Shown in pieces: positions 61,947 to 64,000 of a stretch of DNA of 64,000 nucleotides (position 1 is the first letter of the stretch; the number at the start of each line of letters is the position of its first letter). The position numbers and the translations under genes were made by a program. The stretch covers positions 1 to 64,000 of the forward strand of contig CAKSJP010000009.1 in assembly GCA_934463425.1 (NCBI GenBank), given 5' to 3'. This DNA is from an uncultured Ruminococcus sp. (GTDB lineage Bacteria > Bacillota > Clostridia > Oscillospirales > Ruminococcaceae). The notes under the pieces were generated by a model, which was not told the origin of the DNA, ran no database searches, and saw nothing but the letters and a program-made list of their open reading frames with translations.

Positions 61947-63168
61947 TGGCAATTCCTCCTAATTGACGATAATCCTCATAGAACCGAGGATACGATTTTT
62001 CCACGCACTCTCCGTGCAAAATGGTAACATCTCCCGCACAGCGCGTAGCTGCCACAGCTGCACACATGGCGATACGGTGATCGCCGCAGCTGTCCACTGT
62101 GCCGCCGTGGAGCTGCTGAACCGGCTCGATTTCCAGACCATCTGCGGCAGCAGCTACTTTGCCGCCCAGACGGTTCAGCAGAGCGGCAGTGGATGCCAGA
62201 CGGTCGCTCTCCTTGATGGCGAGACGATGCGCCCCGGTGATCCGGGACGGCGCTGTGCCGAATGTGGCAAGCACCGCCAGGATCGGCACAAGATCGGGGA
62301 TATCTGCCGCATCCACATCAAAGCAGGCAGGCAGACCCTTTTCTCTATTATAACACATCTGCTGTGTGATTTCCACAATTTTTTTATCGCCCTGCACACT
62401 TTCCGGATTCAGGTTGGTGAGAGTGATGTCGCTGCCCAGGGCATTCGCCACATAGAAGAACGCTGCCTGGGAATAATCGCCCTCCACCTCCATGTCGCAG
62501 GCGCGGTACTGCTGACCGCCGGGGATGGCATAGCCCTGTTCTGTCTCCCGAACTGTCACGCCGAAATGCCGCAGGCAGGCAATGGTGAGGTCTACATAAG
62601 GCTTGGATTCCAGCCGGGACAGCATCCGGATCTCCGAATCCCCCTCCAGCAGCGGCAGCGCAAACAGCAGACCGGTCACATACTGGGAGGACACATCGCC
62701 CTCCAGTTCATAGATGCCGGAGCCCAGTGCGCCGTCAATGGAAAACGGCATGGTGTCGTGATAGTCGAATGCAATGCCTTTTTGGGTCAGTTCCCGGAGA
62801 TAAGCGGTAATAGGACGCTGGGGCAGTCTGCCCTGTCCGAAAAAGGTCGTGTGAACACCCAGTGCCGCAGCCACCGGAATGAGAAACCGCAGCGTTGAAC
62901 CGCTTTCGCAGCAGTCTGCCACAGCCGCCTGGGGTCTGTTTTTGCCGATGCCGGTGACGGTGATGGTGCTGTCCTCCTGCCGGAAGGATGCCCCGAATGC
63001 GGAAAGCACGTCCATGGTGGCGGTGATATCCCGCGACATATCCACGCCGGAAACCACAGAAGTTCCCTCCGCCAGGGCGGCGCAGATCAGGAGACGGTGC
63101 GCCATGCTTTTGGATGCCGGAATGCGCACGGTGCCGTGAAGCTTTTCCGGTGAGATCAGTATGTTCAT
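61924..63168 (-). CDS. aroA: 5-enolpyruvylshikimate-3-phosphate synthase
   Basis: Transfers enolpyruvyl from PEP to shikimate 3-phosphate. The 414-aa product has VRIPASKSMAHRLLICAALAEG at the N-terminus, the ESGSTLRFLIPVAAALG motif (near 92, in place of the GNAGT motif, the mark of class II EPSP synthases), RPITAYLREL and the C-terminal HRLAIKESDRL and GDHRIAM. GGGAGG precedes the ATG at 63168, which overlaps the aroB stop (ATGA). Confidence 0.95.
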   Translation of the reverse strand: MNILISPEKLHGTVRIPASKSMAHRLLICAALAEGTSVVSGVDMSRDITATMDVLSAFGASFRQEDSTITVTGIGKNRPQAAVADCCESGSTLRFLIPVAAALGVHTTFFGQGRLPQRPITAYLRELTQKGIAFDYHDTMPFSIDGALGSGIYELEGDVSSQYVTGLLFALPLLEGDSEIRMLSRLESKPYVDLTIACLRHFGVTVRETEQGYAIPGGQQYRACDMEVEGDYSQAAFFYVANALGSDITLTNLNPESVQGDKKIVEITQQMCYNREKGLPACFDVDAADIPDLVPILAVLATFGTAPSRITGAHRLAIKESDRLASTAALLNRLGGKVAAAADGLEIEPVQQLHGGTVDSCGDHRIAMCAAVAATRCAGDVTILHGECVEKSYPRFYEDYRQLGGIANVIVLES

Positions 63169-64000
63169 GCGTCTCCTCCCATCCAAGCGGCAAACTCGTC
63201 AAAAGGCATGCTGCGGATCTCTGCTTTGCCAATGGTCTCGCAGACGATAAACCGCAGTGCTGCGCTGGCACGCTTCTTGTCATTGCCGCAGAGCGGGACC
63301 AGTTCTGCCAGCGGCGCGGAAACGCCTGTAGGCAGTTCATATGCCTTCACGCAGTCGCACAGCCGCACATACAGCTCCGGTGTGCAGGTCTTTTCGGTCA
63401 TCATACACATGCCGGCTGCCACTGCGCTGCCGTGGGTGTATGTCTCATAGTGGTAATAGCTTTCCACAGCATGCCCCAGGGTATGCCCGAAATTCAAGAT
63501 CATACGCTCACCGGTATCGAACTCGTCATGCTCCACCACGTCGCGCTTGATGCCGATACAGGTGGGAACGATCTCGTCCATGACCTGACTGACGTTTTCC
63601 AGCATATGCTGCTCCAGCAGCGCAAACAGCTTTTCGTCCCGGATCATGCCGTACTTGATGACCTCTCCCATGCCGTCTGCCAGAAACAGCTTCGGCAGGG
63701 TGTGGAGCGTATCCAGATCACACAGCACCGCCACCGGCTGTTTGAATGCGCCCACCAGATTCTTGCCGCCGGGCAGGTCGATGGCAGTCTTTCCGCCTAC
63801 AGAAGAGTCCACCTGTGCCAGCAGACTGGTAGGGATCTGGAGATAGTCCAGACCGCGGAGATAGGTTGCCGCCGCAAAACCGGTAATATCACCTACAACA
63901 CCGCCGCCCAGCGCCACCAGACAGTCCGTCCGGGTAATGTTGTTCTCGCAGAGAAAATCATAGATCTGATTCAGCGTCTTGCTGCATTTGGATGCCTCAC
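63165..64000 (-). CDS. aroB: 3-dehydroquinate synthase (N-terminus outside window)
   Basis: Second step of the shikimate pathway, DAHP to 3-dehydroquinate, NAD-dependent. About 278 C-terminal residues are present; the frame is open to the window edge (GEASKCSKTLNQIYDFLCEN...DCLVALGGGVVGD), so the ATG-like starts inside are not real. Seen are the NAD loop GGGVVGDITGFAAATYLRG, PTSLLAQVDSSVGGKTAID, ADGMGEVIKYG and the metal ligands in ILNFGHTLGHAVE. First of an overlapping aroB-aroA-aroC set. Confidence 0.95.
   Translation of the reverse strand, partial: EASKCSKTLNQIYDFLCENNITRTDCLVALGGGVVGDITGFAAATYLRGLDYLQIPTSLLAQVDSSVGGKTAIDLPGGKNLVGAFKQPVAVLCDLDTLHTLPKLFLADGMGEVIKYGMIRDEKLFALLEQHMLENVSQVMDEIVPTCIGIKRDVVEHDEFDTGERMILNFGHTLGHAVESYYHYETYTHGSAVAAGMCMMTEKTCTPELYVRLCDCVKAYELPTGVSAPLAELVPLCGNDKKRASAALRFIVCETIGKAEIRSMPFDEFAAWMGGDA

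Overview
The window looks like a chromosome segment of a Gram-positive gut-type member of the Ruminococcaceae (Clostridia). The reasons are AGGAGG-type ribosome sites, TTGACA-N17-TATAAT promoters nearly everywhere, two secreted dockerin proteins (one with BspA-like leucine-rich repeats), a VanY-fold membrane protein, DUF815, DUF4363, DUF421 and DUF4364 proteins, and anaerobic pyruvate formate-lyase metabolism. I cannot name the species from sequence alone.

Layout. 1-4.7 kb: start of a peptidase-E-like gene, then leuB, a DUF815 ATPase and ilvA as one operon, then ridA. 4.9-5.8 kb: an AT-rich lipoprotein and zinc-ribbon pair. 6.2-15.8 kb: ychF, a MATE exporter, aldo/keto reductase with a GT2 glycosyltransferase, a cell-wall amidase and a Ca-type P-ATPase. 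15.9-24.5 kb: YhgE with a divergent TetR, tRNA-Arg, pyrE, prfB, a zinc-ribbon membrane protein with folA, and a Nudix hydrolase. This stretch carries two families of small mobile repeats (called A and B here). 24.5-25.0 kb: two 57-bp-period repeat arrays.

25.46-34.56 kb is an integrated mobile element of about 9 kb in the 3' end of a tRNA-Thr(GGT) gene. It is bounded by a perfect 48-bp direct repeat. It has a tyrosine integrase, an XRE repressor, an excisionase-type HTH protein, a P4/D5-type primase-helicase, a sigma-70-like factor, a ribbon-helix-helix repressor with an operator array, iteron-like repeats and two promoter-hairpin-T-tract units that look like small antisense RNAs. No capsid, terminase or relaxase gene is visible, so it resembles a satellite or hitch-hiking integrative element.

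34.9-64 kb: a VanY-fold protein that has lost its zinc ligands, pdxST, a BspA-LRR dockerin protein behind a 17-T tract in its promoter, gtrA-DUF421-DUF4363, a CNNM/HlyC protein, corA, and a pyruvate formate-lyase operon in which the enzyme is split. The large subunit ends before the glycyl-radical domain, which is a separate 79-aa gene, and a 69-aa cysteine-containing protein lies between them, followed by pflA. After this come an S66 peptidase, an SLC13-type transporter, mnmA, an Rrf2 regulator, a sugar-binding/GGDEF protein, a NERD protein, an SPFH protein, a second dockerin protein, a phosphoglycolate phosphatase, a probable structured RNA, gdhA, DUF4364 and the shikimate genes aroB-aroA-aroC, with aroB cut by the window end.

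The strongest candidates for something new are the three-part pyruvate formate-lyase operon, the satellite-like element with its two antisense RNA candidates, and the A repeat, which twice sits directly behind a -10 box and so forms the 5' leader of an unrelated operon. All functions are inferred from sequence reading; no search was run.
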